Source: Bacteroides finegoldii DSM 17565
Lineage (GTDB): Bacteria > Bacteroidota > Bacteroidia > Bacteroidales > Bacteroidaceae
Direction: 5' to 3'
Assembly (NCBI RefSeq): GCF_000156195.1
Contig: NZ_GG688324.1
Coordinates: 54,930-118,929, forward strand
Length of the DNA stretch: 64,000 nt
Positions 45,761 through 54,255 of this stretch are shown here, in pieces. A model generated the notes under the pieces. That model made no database searches, was not told the DNA's origin, and saw only the letters and a list, made by a program, of their open reading frames with translations. Positions within the stretch are counted from its first letter, which is position 1. Each line of letters begins with the position of its first letter. Made by a program: the position numbers and the translations under genes.

Positions 45761-46203
45761 ATGATTCGTTTTAATAAAGCAAGGTTGGTTGGGGTTAGAT
45801 TAGTTGTTTTATCATTTGTGCTGGCAGCCTTTACCGGGCTGTCGGCGCAGAATGATACTACGTTTGTTGCGAATGAAAACCCCATTATAAAATATAAGTA
45901 TGTAGGTGATTCCGCTGCTATGGTACATGATGGGAAAGTGTATATTTATGACGGACACGATGAGTGTCCCCCTCTCAATGAGCATTATTTAATCAATGAG
46001 TGGTGTGTCTTTTCTTCTCCCGACTTGAAGACATGGACGGAGCATCCCGTTCCTTTGAAAGCGAAAGATTTCAGTTGGGCAAAGGGGGAAGCATGGGCAA
46101 GTCAGGTCATTGAACGGGACGGTAAGTTTTACTGGTATGTGACGGTGGAACATAAGACGATTCCCGGAAAGTCAATCGGTGTGGCTGTGTCGGATTCGCC
46201 TGT
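45761..46203 (+). pseudogene. Truncated GH43 gene (5' third only)
   Basis: An export signal (MIRFNKARLVGVRLVVLSFV) leads into the first blades of a GH43 propeller: 'NPIIKYKYVGDSAAMVHDGK' with the catalytic-base Asp, 'VYIYDGHDECP', 'WCVFSSPDLKTWTEHP', 'WASQVIERDGKFYWYVTVEH'. The GH43 pattern stops after 'IGVAVSDSP' near 46203, and the frame runs 14 more codons through unrelated DNA. The acid Glu and three of five blades are missing, so it cannot be active. It begins 8 bases after the GH51 gene. Confidence 0.78.
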
Positions 46204-46420
46204 CTCTGTGCTTCAATCTTTAATTATATGTTGGGTTAGCAACGGATGAAGCTTGGAATCAAGTTCATCCACAATTAACGGATAACCAAAATCCAATTGG
46301 CCGATAACTAAAGCCGCTAAGTCAAATAATTTATTAGTTCCTGATGACTCATGTCCTTTCATCGAAAAACGGTTTTCTCCGATAATTTCTCCTTCATCAT
46401 TGTATAAATGATTTTGGTAT
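46204..46420 (-). pseudogene. Antisense fragment of an AAA-type ATPase gene
   Basis: Read on the minus strand, this stretch encodes 'LYNDEGEIIGENRFSMKG', 'HESSGTNKLFDLAALVIGQL' and 'YPLIVDELDSKLHPLLTQHI', the SSGT signature and Walker B of AAA_15/OLD-like ATPases often linked to phage defence or restriction genes. It ends in a stop right at the GH43 break, and the upstream side merges into the galK terminator. Only about 70 residues remain. It looks like filler captured during the deletion that cut the GH43 gene. Confidence 0.7.
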
Positions 46421-46455
46421 ATAAAAGGGCGACTCTCCATTACGGAAAGCCGCCC
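46421..46455 (-). terminator. Terminator of the galactose operon
   Basis: GGGCGACTCTCC (46427-46438) and GGAAAGCCGCCC (46444-46455) form a 12-position stem with two mismatches and a 5-base loop; reading on the minus strand it is followed by TTTTATAT. It lies 33 bases after the galK stop. Confidence 0.7.
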
Positions 46456-46487
46456 TACATAATTATCTGATACAACCGGATGGTCTT

Positions 46488-47642
46488 TTATTCCAATCTG
46501 CGAGAACCGTCACCGATTACTACATCGTACACTTTCGGGCTTCTGCCGAATTTAGCTTTGAACGCAGCTTTGGTCTTTTCAACGAAGTTGTCATACAATT
46601 CGTTCTTGACAAGGTTGATTGTACAACCACCGAAACCGCCACCCATAACGCGTGAACCGGTTACACCGTATTCTTTAGCGCAGTCGTTCAGGAAGTCGAG
46701 TTCTTCGCAGCTTACTTCGTACAGCTTGCTCATGCCGTGATGAGTTTCGTACATCTTCTTACCTACAGTTTCGTAATCATCTTTTTCCAAAGCATCGCAA
46801 ACGTCCAATACACGTTGGATTTCTTCGATTACGTATTCTGCACGCATATAGTCTTCGGCACTGATTTCAGCTTTAGCCTCTTCCAACATCTCCATCGTAC
46901 AGTCACGCAGGAATTCTACGTGCGGATGTTTCTTCTGGATAGCGGCAACGGCAGCTTCACAACTTTGGCGGCGCTTGTTGTAAGCGGAAGAAGCCAATTC
47001 GTGCTTGACAACTGAATCCATCAACACCAGACGGTAACCTTCCGGATGGAACGGAAAATACTGATATTCCAATGAACGGCAATCCAGTCGGATCAAGCTG
47101 CCGGCTTTACCGAATACGGAAGCGAATTGGTCCATGATACCGCAGTTCACACCACAATAATTATGCTCTGTAGCCTGACCGACCTTAGCCAGTTCAAATT
47201 TATCTATCTTGTTGTCACCGAACAATTCGTTCAATGCGAAAGCGTATGTACTTTCCAAAGCAGCCGAAGAAGACATACCTGCACCCAGGGGCACATCACC
47301 TGCGAAAGCCGTATTGAATCCTTTTACGTCAACGCCACGTTTGATCATTTCACGGCAAACACCGAAAATATATCTTGCCCAACTTGCACGGGGAGCATCT
47401 TCCTCGTTCAAGCCGAATTCTACATAATCTTTCAAGTCGATAGAGTACGCTCTTACTTTGTCAGTACCGTTCGGTTTGATTTCTGCAATCATACCTTTGT
47501 CTACTGCACCCGGAAAAACGAATCCGCCATTGTAGTCGGTATGCTCACCGATCAGGTTGATACGGCCCGGAGAAGCATATAAAAAACCAGTAGTTCCGTC
47601 AAAGTGTTTGATAAAGCGACTTCTTACATATTCTGTATCCAT
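46488..47642 (-). CDS. galK: Galactokinase
   Basis: A 384-residue GHMP kinase with all three signatures: 'GRINLIGEHTDYNGGFVFP' near the N-terminus, 'VPLGAGMSSSAALESTYAF' (ATP loop) and 'GSRVMGGGFGGCTINLV' near the C-terminus. It phosphorylates galactose to galactose 1-phosphate. The operon order is epimerase, transporter, galactokinase, with 38- and 49-base gaps, so galactose is equilibrated, imported and phosphorylated by one unit. No galT or galE is seen here. Confidence 0.93.
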   Translation of the reverse strand: MDTEYVRSRFIKHFDGTTGFLYASPGRINLIGEHTDYNGGFVFPGAVDKGMIAEIKPNGTDKVRAYSIDLKDYVEFGLNEEDAPRASWARYIFGVCREMIKRGVDVKGFNTAFAGDVPLGAGMSSSAALESTYAFALNELFGDNKIDKFELAKVGQATEHNYCGVNCGIMDQFASVFGKAGSLIRLDCRSLEYQYFPFHPEGYRLVLMDSVVKHELASSAYNKRRQSCEAAVAAIQKKHPHVEFLRDCTMEMLEEAKAEISAEDYMRAEYVIEEIQRVLDVCDALEKDDYETVGKKMYETHHGMSKLYEVSCEELDFLNDCAKEYGVTGSRVMGGGFGGCTINLVKNELYDNFVEKTKAAFKAKFGRSPKVYDVVIGDGSRRLE

Positions 47643-47680
47643 GATATTGATATTTTAAAGATGAATAAATTGGTATATTA

Positions 47681-48991
47681 TTATTCCACAGGAATATCTT
47701 TGTTTACATTCTTGCAACCTACCAGACCGTAGAACAGCAGATAAGCAAGAGCAGCGATAATAACCCAGTAGCTCGGCATGAAACCTGCGATATCGGCAAC
47801 TATACCCTGAATGACAGGAAGGATACCGCCACCACAAACCAATACCATGAATAAGCCGGAAGCTGCAGCAAGATATTTGCCCAGTCCTTCTACTGCAAGG
47901 TTAAAGATACCGCCCCACATAATGGAAGTACACAGTCCGACTAAAACTAGATACATGGCGTTAATAGGTACTTCGGCAAATCCGAAAGACAAACCACCCG
48001 TTTCGCTTTGTTGAAGTACAGGAAGATTCACTAATGTCTCAGTAGATGAGAAGATAGCAAGGATTACCAAGATCAAGCCTAAGCCGGAAGTAAATGTAAG
48101 CATAGCTTTACTGGAGACTTTGGCACCTAGTGAAGCACCGGCCAGACGTCCGACCAACATTAAGAACCAATAAGTTCCTACTACGAATCCTGAGATTGTA
48201 GACGCTATACCTGCTCCACCTTTTTCTACAGAATCTGTCAAGAACAAATTCAAAGTACCCGGCACACCCACTTCAATACCTACATATACAAAGATTGCAA
48301 TAGCTCCTAAGATGAAATGGCGGAATTTCAAAGCGCCTTTCATCAATTTTCCAATAGGTTCTGTTGAAGTAGCGGCATTGGGTTCCGGTATATGTACGAA
48401 CAGGAGAACAAAGAATGCAAAAGCAAATACAGCCATTGCGGTATACATCACAGGGAATATCTGAGAGATAGTCGCTTTTTCGATAGAACCGGCGATAAGG
48501 ATACCTACAAACATCGGAGTAATGGTAGCCATTACAGAGTTGAAAGATCCACCGACCTGAATAAGTTGATTTCCTTTGTTGCCTTCACCTCCAAGTTTGT
48601 TCAACATCGGGTTTACGACCGTGTTAAGCAGACACATGGAGAAACCTGCAACGAATGCACCGATCAGATAAACGGCAAAAGCCATTTCCGGGCTTGAATG
48701 ACCGGATAAGAATTGAATACCTACGCCTATGAAACCGATAGCCACTGCGATAAGTGCTGTTTTCTTATATCCCACACGTTGCAGCAGTATACCGCTTGGA
48801 ATACCCATTACTGCATAAGCAATGAAGTTTCCGAAGTTTCCCAGCATGCCTAATGCGTTTGATACGTCGAACTGATTTTTTAGCACGATACCCATAGGGG
48901 CAGCAAGGTTAGTAACAAATGAAATCATACCGAAAAGGAAAATCATCGTAATGATTGCAATGATTTTACCGTTCTTTTTTTCTTGTGTCAT
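47681..48991 (-). CDS. MFS sugar transporter, FHS (glucose/galactose, GluP-like) family
   Basis: The 436-residue protein has 12 hydrophobic helices and MFS features such as 'SFVTNLAAPMGIVLKNQFDV' in helix 1-2, 'GIPSGILLQRVGYKKTALIA' and 'GAFVAGFSMCLLNTVVNPML'. The FHS family imports glucose, galactose or fucose with protons across the inner membrane. The galactokinase next to it points to galactose. Confidence 0.83.
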   Translation of the reverse strand: MTQEKKNGKIIAIITMIFLFGMISFVTNLAAPMGIVLKNQFDVSNALGMLGNFGNFIAYAVMGIPSGILLQRVGYKKTALIAVAIGFIGVGIQFLSGHSSPEMAFAVYLIGAFVAGFSMCLLNTVVNPMLNKLGGEGNKGNQLIQVGGSFNSVMATITPMFVGILIAGSIEKATISQIFPVMYTAMAVFAFAFFVLLFVHIPEPNAATSTEPIGKLMKGALKFRHFILGAIAIFVYVGIEVGVPGTLNLFLTDSVEKGGAGIASTISGFVVGTYWFLMLVGRLAGASLGAKVSSKAMLTFTSGLGLILVILAIFSSTETLVNLPVLQQSETGGLSFGFAEVPINAMYLVLVGLCTSIMWGGIFNLAVEGLGKYLAAASGLFMVLVCGGGILPVIQGIVADIAGFMPSYWVIIAALAYLLFYGLVGCKNVNKDIPVE

Positions 48992-49040
48992 GGTTCAAAA
49001 AAAATGTTAGTTTATAAATTAGGTTAGTTATTTTTAATTG

Positions 49041-50138
49041 TTATTCTTCTACGGAAAATTTGTAAATAGTGATTTGTTGGTACTCATCGCCCGGTAGCAA
49101 GGTAGCCGATGGAAAATGAGGTTTGTTCGGAGTATCCGGGAAACATTGAGCTTCAAAGCAGATAGCGCTTCTTGCAGGGAAGGTAGCACCGTGTGCGCCT
49201 TTGAATCCGTTGAGCCAGTTTCCGGTATAAAGCTGTACACCGGCTTCCGTTGTATATACTTCCATGAGACGTCCGCTTTTCGGATCCTTGCAGGTCGCGG
49301 CCAACTCAAGCGAACCGCTCTCTGTCTTGTTCAATACGTAGCAATGGTCATATCCTGCGCCGAATACCAATTGCTGGAACTTATCATCGATACGTTCGCC
49401 TACGGTGTGCGGAGTACGGAAATCCATCGGTGTACCTTCTACTTTGGCTATTTCTCCGGTAGGGATGGAAACTTCGTCAATAGGTGTATAGAAATCAGCG
49501 TTGATAGTAACGATATGGTCGTTGACAGTAGGAGTGGGAGCGGCTATGCCGGCAAGATTGAAGAAACCGTGATTGGTCAGATTGACTACTGTAGCTTTGT
49601 CCGTTGTAGCACGATATTCAATATTCAGAGCATTCACCTCGTCATCCAGGCGGTAAGTCATTTCTACTTCCAGATTACCGGGGAACCCCTCTTCGCCGTC
49701 GGCGGAAACATAATTGAATTGCACTGTGCCTTCATCAATCTGAACAGCGTCCCATACGCGGGCATGGAAACCGGTAGGTCCTCCATGCAGGGAGTTCGGT
49801 CCGTTGTTGATGGTGAGTTCATGTTCTTCGCCGAACAAGGTGAATTTTCCTTTGGCAATGCGGTTGCCGTAACGTCCGATAGTCGTACTCAGGAAAGGTT
49901 CGGGACTGTTGATTACATGGTCGATACTGTCGTGTCCGAGAATCACATTGGCATACTTACCGTTTTTATCCGGTACCATAATAGAAAGAATGGCGCATCC
50001 GTAATTTGTTACAGCTACTTCCATTCCCTTCTTGTTTTTGAGGATAAATAAATCAGTCTCTTTATTGTTTATCTCCTTTTGGAAATCTTTCCGGCTGAGC
50101 CCTGATAGATTCCCTTCTGTTGGGAATGTGTTATTCAT
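49041..50138 (-). CDS. galM: Aldose 1-epimerase (galactose mutarotase)
   Basis: I start at ATG 50138 (MNNTFPTEGNLSGLSRKDF) rather than nine codons upstream. The protein shows 'AILSIMVPDKNGKYANVILG', 'GRYGNRIAKGKFTLFGEE', 'SLHGGPTGFHARVWDAVQ' (His), 'VVNLTNHGFFNLAGIAA' (His) and 'YDHCYVLN'. Unlike the paralogue at 41775 it has no lipoprotein signal and is probably cytoplasmic. First gene of the galactose operon, divergent from manA. Confidence 0.88.
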   Translation of the reverse strand: MNNTFPTEGNLSGLSRKDFQKEINNKETDLFILKNKKGMEVAVTNYGCAILSIMVPDKNGKYANVILGHDSIDHVINSPEPFLSTTIGRYGNRIAKGKFTLFGEEHELTINNGPNSLHGGPTGFHARVWDAVQIDEGTVQFNYVSADGEEGFPGNLEVEMTYRLDDEVNALNIEYRATTDKATVVNLTNHGFFNLAGIAAPTPTVNDHIVTINADFYTPIDEVSIPTGEIAKVEGTPMDFRTPHTVGERIDDKFQQLVFGAGYDHCYVLNKTESGSLELAATCKDPKSGRLMEVYTTEAGVQLYTGNWLNGFKGAHGATFPARSAICFEAQCFPDTPNKPHFPSATLLPGDEYQQITIYKFSVEE

Positions 50139-50235
50139 GTCTGGTATTATTAAAATTTCCTGCAAATAAAAGGAAATTCTTTCTTACTCACAAATATTCC
50201 TATTAAATATAGTCTAAAATTTGAACTATTTTTCG

Positions 50236-50264
50236 TATGTTTGTTCCCGGATTGAAACAATCCG
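50236..50264 (+). promoter_or_regulatory. manA -7 box followed by a leader hairpin
   Basis: TATGTTTG (50236-50243) matches TAnnTTTG exactly. Directly after it CGGATTG (50248-50254) and CAATCCG (50258-50264) form a perfect 7-bp stem with an AAA loop at the expected transcript start. A clear -33 box is not seen. The hairpin could be an operator or a messenger 5' stem. Confidence 0.45.
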
Positions 50265-50302
50265 AGCGAATTTAATCTAAGTTTATAACAAGAAAAACAA
50301 AA

Positions 50303-51274
50303 ATGTATCCATTAAAATTCGAACCCATTCTGAAGCAGACGCTTTGGGGGGGCGACAAAATTATTCCGTTCAAGCATCTGAACGCTGACTTGAAGGGAGT
50401 AGGAGAAAGCTGGGAGATTTCCGGCGTTGAAGACAATGAGTCCGTTGTGGCGAATGGCCCGGACAAAGGTTTAACCTTGGCTGATATGGTAAGAAGGTAT
50501 CGCGAGGAATTGGTGGGAGAAGCGAACTATGCTCGTTTCGGAAACAAATTTCCGTTGCTCATCAAGTTTATCGATGCTAAACAGGATTTGTCCATCCAGG
50601 TACACCCGACAGACGAACTGGCGAAGAAACGCCATAATTCAATGGGTAAGACAGAAATGTGGTATGTGGTAGATGCCGACAAAGGAGCAAAGTTGCGTTC
50701 GGGATTTTCCGAACAGATTACTCCGAAAGAATATAAAGAACGTGTGTTGAACAATACGATCACTGACGTATTGCAGGAATACGAGATTCATCCGGGTGAT
50801 GTGTTCTTTCTTCCTGCCGGACGTGTGCACAGTATCGGGGCAGGTTCATTCATCGCCGAGATTCAGCAGACTTCCGACATCACTTACCGTATCTACGACT
50901 TCAACCGTAAAGATGCGAATGGTAAAACCCGTGAGCTTCACACTGATTTAGCCCGTGAAGCCATCAACTATGAGGTATTGGATGATTATCGCACGAAGTA
51001 CGAACCTTTGAAGGATGAACCGGTGGAATTGGTGGCTTGTCCTTACTTCACTACTTCTTTGTATGACATGACTGAAGAAATCAGTTGCGATTATTCGGAA
51101 CTCGACTCATTCGTGATCTTTATCTGTATGGAGGGAGCATGTGTGATGAAAGATAATGAAGGTAATGAACTGACGGTCAATGCGGGAGAATCGATCTTGC
51201 TGCCTGCTACGACGCAGGATGTCACTATTACTCCCGTAGGAGGTAATGTGAAACTGTTGGAAACGTACGTATAA
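50303..51274 (+). CDS. manA: Mannose-6-phosphate isomerase, class I
   Basis: A 323-residue cupin-type isomerase: 'FEPILKQTLWGGDKIIPF' at the start, 'GESWEISGVEDNESVV', the zinc-binding region 'DLSIQVHPTDELAKKRHN' and 'GDVFFLPAGRVHSIGAG'. It interconverts mannose 6-phosphate and fructose 6-phosphate. The short length without the third domain fits the small ManA type of Firmicutes and Bacteroidetes. It is transcribed away from the galactose operon and is followed by a clear terminator. Confidence 0.9.
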   Translation: MYPLKFEPILKQTLWGGDKIIPFKHLNADLKGVGESWEISGVEDNESVVANGPDKGLTLADMVRRYREELVGEANYARFGNKFPLLIKFIDAKQDLSIQVHPTDELAKKRHNSMGKTEMWYVVDADKGAKLRSGFSEQITPKEYKERVLNNTITDVLQEYEIHPGDVFFLPAGRVHSIGAGSFIAEIQQTSDITYRIYDFNRKDANGKTRELHTDLAREAINYEVLDDYRTKYEPLKDEPVELVACPYFTTSLYDMTEEISCDYSELDSFVIFICMEGACVMKDNEGNELTVNAGESILLPATTQDVTITPVGGNVKLLETYV

Positions 51275-51297
51275 TTAATACTTAATCGCCATAATTT

Positions 51298-51348
51298 AGT
51301 CATCCGACTTTGTTCTGTTATGATAATGGGCAAAGCCGGGTGACTTTT
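51298..51348 (+). terminator. Terminator after manA
   Basis: AGTCATCCGACTTTG (51298-51312) pairs with CAAAGCCGGGTGACT (51331-51345), with one mismatch and one G-T pair, followed by TTTTTA. Confidence 0.72.
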
Positions 51349-51388
51349 TATCTCTAAAGAGATAACTTTGCAAAAAATAAAGGAACAA

Positions 51389-51594
51389 ATGACAGAGGAT
51401 TATTCACATAGAAAAAAAGAGGAAGCCTGTACAAAGGAGCAGCTAAAGAACAGGCAGGTGCTTATTATTCTAGTATGTTCTATACAAAAGAGATACCTGA
51501 TTATGTGAAAGAAGATATCCGTATTGGATTAAAATAGTATAAGAGAGGAGAATATCGTAGTATTTCTTCTTTTATGAATAAGTATGAGAAATGA
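51389..51594 (+). pseudogene. Decayed antitoxin gene of a ParE/RelE-type module
   Basis: The 51349-52296 stretch holds only broken genes. Here a frame reads 'KEQAGAYYSSMFYTKEIPDY', 'VKEDIRIGLKQYKRGEYRSI' and 'SSFMNKYEK' once a TAG at 51535-51537 is read through, and the N-terminal part from the ATG at 51389 lies in another frame. The stop (51592-51594) overlaps the next ATG in the ATGA manner typical of toxin-antitoxin pairs. The family name is inferred from the partner. Confidence 0.6.
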
Positions 51595-51746
51595 GTCAGT
51601 ATAATCTCATTATATTTCCTAGAGCGGAGGAACGCATTGATTCGGTAATTGATTTTTTATTAATAGAGTGGGGATTTCAGTCACAGCAAAAATTTATGGC
51701 AGAGTTAAAATATTGTTTTAAAATTATAGAAATAAATCCTTTTTGA
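51591..51746 (+). pseudogene. Truncated RelE/ParE-type toxin gene
   Basis: The frame starts 'MSQYNLIIFPRAEERIDSVI', continues 'DFLLIEWGFQSQQKFMAELK' and stops at 51746 after 51 residues. This is the first half of a ParE/RelE toxin (usual length about 95-100). No matching remainder is seen to 51875, where I find only AT-rich sequence. Confidence 0.65.
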
Positions 51747-51875
51747 TATATTGCTTTAGAGTACTATGTTTAGATGATTTCTTCATTCAGAAGAAAATAA
51801 TTGTGGCTTAGGCTGTGTGTTTTCAGGTTTACTTATTATCGTTTGTAGTGAAGATGCTATTAATTGTATTTTAAT

Positions 51876-52183
51876 ATGCAAAAAGAGGAAATATTACGAT
51901 TGATCAAAGAAACAATAGCTAAGACAATACCATCTGGCGCTAAAGTTATTTTATTCGGATCACAAGCTCGTGGAGATGCGAGGGAGGATTTGGATGGGGA
52001 ATATTCTTATTTTACTGAATAAAGATAAAGTTGGATTAGATGACCATGATTATATTTCTTATCCTTTTTGGAACTTGGATGGACTATTGACATACAAATT
52101 CATCCCATTCTTTATACTTTTAAGGACTGGATGGAAAGGAGTTTTTCATCATTTTACAAGAATGTGGAACGAGAGGGGGTGAT
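51876..52183 (+). pseudogene. Broken MNT-type nucleotidyltransferase gene
   Basis: From ATG 51876 the first 35 or so residues match small MNT antitoxin-like nucleotidyltransferases ('KVILFGSQARGDAREDLD'). The frame then ends at 52022. The expected continuation is found in pieces in other frames ('ILILLNKDKVGLDDHDYISY', then 'IDIQIHPILYTFKDWMERSF', 'YKNVEREGV'). At least two frameshifts have killed it. MNT proteins normally pair with HEPN toxins, and a HEPN-like stub follows. Confidence 0.7.
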
Positions 52184-52185
52184 TT

Positions 52186-52275
52186 ATGTTAAGTGCAGAA
52201 GAAGAAATTCTTCCGCTTATTGATAAGACTGTAATGTTTATTTCTAAAATGGAGGATTTGTTGACTTTTAAGTAG
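52186..52275 (+). pseudogene. 29-codon stub after the MNT gene, possible HEPN remnant
   Basis: MLSAEEEILPLIDKTVMFIS then 'KMEDLLTFK' and stop. Position directly after an MNT gene and the acidic start suggest the first residues of a HEPN partner, but too little remains to be sure. Confidence 0.35.
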
Positions 52276-52296
52276 GATATAGTGAAGTCCCTTATT

Positions 52297-52557
52297 TTAT
52301 CTCATATTCCTGAAGTATGCACGTATCTTCCTCATAATCTTGATTCCCATTACCACCCCATCGAATATCGCCATGCCTGTATTGAACGAACGCATAATGG
52401 CATCCGCTTTGTTGGTAGCCGGAGCTAGCGGAGCGAATATCTCGCGTGTTGTGGCAGTCATGGCTTTCTTTTGAACATGAATCTCATTTAGAAGTTTCTT
52501 TTTACGTTCTGCGATTTCTTCTAAAGTAATTTTCTGTGCTGGTGTTTGTGCACTCAT
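52297..52557 (-). CDS. Small protein of unknown function in YtxH/YqjE operon
   Basis: An 86-residue protein with a charged helical first half ('ITLEEIAERKKKLLNEIHVQ') and an amphipathic second half ('FDGVVMGIKIMRKIRAYFRN'). I do not recognise a family. It starts 3 bases after the stop of the holin-like gene, and the three genes 53164-52297 look like one unit that adjusts the inner membrane or envelope. Confidence 0.65.
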   Translation of the reverse strand: MSAQTPAQKITLEEIAERKKKLLNEIHVQKKAMTATTREIFAPLAPATNKADAIMRSFNTGMAIFDGVVMGIKIMRKIRAYFRNMR

Positions 52558-52560
52558 AAT

Positions 52561-52923
52561 TTATTTATTTGGATCGGTTAAAAATAAATTAGCGAGGAAG
52601 TTCACCATCGGAGAGATGATGAGCTGCTTGCGGAAAATAATAACTAGGAAGATTAGGACAATGTTGATACCGGCAATAATGGCAAAACTAGCCATGAGAC
52701 CACCGAGCAATGGCTCTAATATGTAAGCCAATGCAAAAAGCAGGTAAAACAGGGCTACCATGCCTAAGATAATAAGTACTAATATCATGATTAACGTTGA
52801 GAATAGTATGGTTAACTTTTCCGTTAATTCTAATTTGGTATATTCTTTCTGAAGTTCTAAATATTTCTTGAACTCGAAAAATAACTGCTGGAAATTTTCA
52901 ATACTTTTATCGTCTGCAAACAT
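52561..52923 (-). CDS. YqjE/holin-3_6-like membrane protein
   Basis: A 120-residue protein with an amphipathic N-terminal helix ('FFEFKKYLELQKEYTKLELT') and two transmembrane helices ('LIMILVLIILGMVALFYLLF' and 'IAGINIVLIFLVIIF'). This matches the DUF1469/phage-holin-3_6 pattern, which despite the name is common in chromosomal stress operons with YtxH. No phage gene is near. Confidence 0.72.
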   Translation of the reverse strand: MFADDKSIENFQQLFFEFKKYLELQKEYTKLELTEKLTILFSTLIMILVLIILGMVALFYLLFALAYILEPLLGGLMASFAIIAGINIVLIFLVIIFRKQLIISPMVNFLANLFLTDPNK

Positions 52924-52954
52924 GGTCGCTCTGTTTTAGTCTGTTGTTACTCAT

Positions 52955-53164
52955 TTACTCTGCTATTTCTCCTTTCATCTCAGCTGCAATCTCGTCAACA
53001 AGATTTTCCATCTCATTACGGTTGAGCTTGATACCTTTCTTACGGAGAATCTCTGCAATTTTATGACGAGTATCTTCTCCCTTCTCAGGAGCAAATAAAA
53101 TACCAAGGGCTGCGCCTACGGCTGCACCACCCAGAAAAGCTGCTAATACATTCAATCCTTTCAT
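52955..53164 (-). CDS. YtxH domain protein
   Basis: A 69-residue protein with a glycine-rich membrane segment ('FLGGAAVGAALGILFAPEKG') followed by a charged helix ('HKIAEILRKKGIKLNRNEME'), the standard YtxH layout linked to general stress in other bacteria. It heads the small operon and has a TATATTTG box (53204-53197, minus strand) 33 bases before its start. Confidence 0.82.
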   Translation of the reverse strand: MKGLNVLAAFLGGAAVGAALGILFAPEKGEDTRHKIAEILRKKGIKLNRNEMENLVDEIAAEMKGEIAE

Positions 53165-53331
53165 AATTTGTAATGTTTAAAATGATTATGATACAACAAA
53201 TATAACATTTTTATTGAAAGGTTGTTCATGAAAACGAAAAAAAAGTGCTCAGTTTTATATTTATTTTTTTTCTTCTTCGGTTTTAATCTTATTTAACTGA
53301 CTTTCGAGGCTAATCAATATAACTTAAGGCG

Positions 53332-53339
53332 TACTTTTG
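53332..53339 (+). promoter_or_regulatory. -7 box for the SDR gene
   Basis: TACTTTTG matches TAnnTTTG exactly, 28 bases before ATG 53367. No TTTG is seen at the expected -33 position. Confidence 0.45.
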
Positions 53340-53366
53340 CTAACTAATATTGTAAATCGAAACATA

Positions 53367-54138
53367 ATGGAAGCTAAAATTGTTTTTATTACCGGTGCCA
53401 GTAGCGGAATTGGTGAAGGTTGTGCCCGTAAGTTTGCAAAAGAGGGATGGAACTTGATTTTGAATGCGCGTACCGTGTCGAAGTTGGAGGAACTGAAGGC
53501 TGAATTGGAAAAGATGTATGGTGTGCGGGTATATATACTTCCTTTTGATGTACGTGACCGGAAGCAGGCTGCTGCAGCTTTGGAATCTTTGCCCGAAGAG
53601 TGGAAAGCGATTGATGTGCTGGTCAACAATGCCGGACTGGTGATTGGCGTGGATAAGGAGTTTGAGGGGAGTTTGGATGAGTGGGACATCATGATCGATA
53701 CGAATATAAGAGGGTTGCTGGCTATGACACGCATGGTAGTACCTGGTATGGTGGAACGCGGGCGCGGACATGTTGTCAATATCGGTTCCATTGCCGGTGA
53801 TGCCGCTTATCCCGGAGGAAGCGTGTATTGTGCGACTAAAGCTGCTGTAAAAGCTCTGTCGGACGGTTTGCGGATTGACTTGGTGGATACACCATTGAGA
53901 GTAACGAATATTAAGCCGGGTATGGTGGAAACAAATTTTACGGTAGTACGTTATCGTGGAGATAAAGAGGCTGCTGATAATTTTTTACAAAGGGATTCGT
54001 CCGTTGACGGGAGATGATATTGCCGAGACTGTCTATTTTGCCGCATCGGCTCCCGAGCATATTCAGATTGCGGAAGTGCTTTTAATGCCTACTTATCAGG
54101 CTACGGGTACTATTTCGTACAAGAAAAAGACGGAATAG
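53367..54138 (+). pseudogene. SDR-family NADP oxidoreductase with a one-base frameshift
   Basis: ATG 53367 starts MEAKIVFITGASSGIGEGCA, a Rossmann nucleotide site, followed by 'DVLVNNAGLVIGVD' and the Tyr-Lys pair in 'GGSVYCATKAAVKALSDGL'. It resembles 3-hydroxy acid/serine dehydrogenases (YdfG-like). The frame ends early at 54017, but dropping one T from the T6 run at 53981-53986 restores 'YKGIRPLTGDDIAETVYFAA' to the natural end at 54138 (256 residues). All catalytic residues lie before the break, so a C-terminally altered product might still form; or the extra T is an error. Confidence 0.78.
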
Positions 54139-54255
54139 AGGTTTTTTTGCCGGATTTCTTTGCCGGATGATAAAATTTCTATTATTTTGTTGCCCGAAAC
54201 TAAATGTAGATGGACAAGGATATAGAATTATTAATTAAAACATGAGTATAGGATT

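Noticed and set aside
50139..50235. A promoter for the galactose operon on the minus strand
   Set aside because: Only one-mismatch -7 boxes without a paired -33 element were found, so no call was made.
52561..52923. Phage holin as sign of a prophage
   Set aside because: The YqjE/holin-3_6 family is chromosomal and it sits with YtxH; no other phage genes occur in the window.
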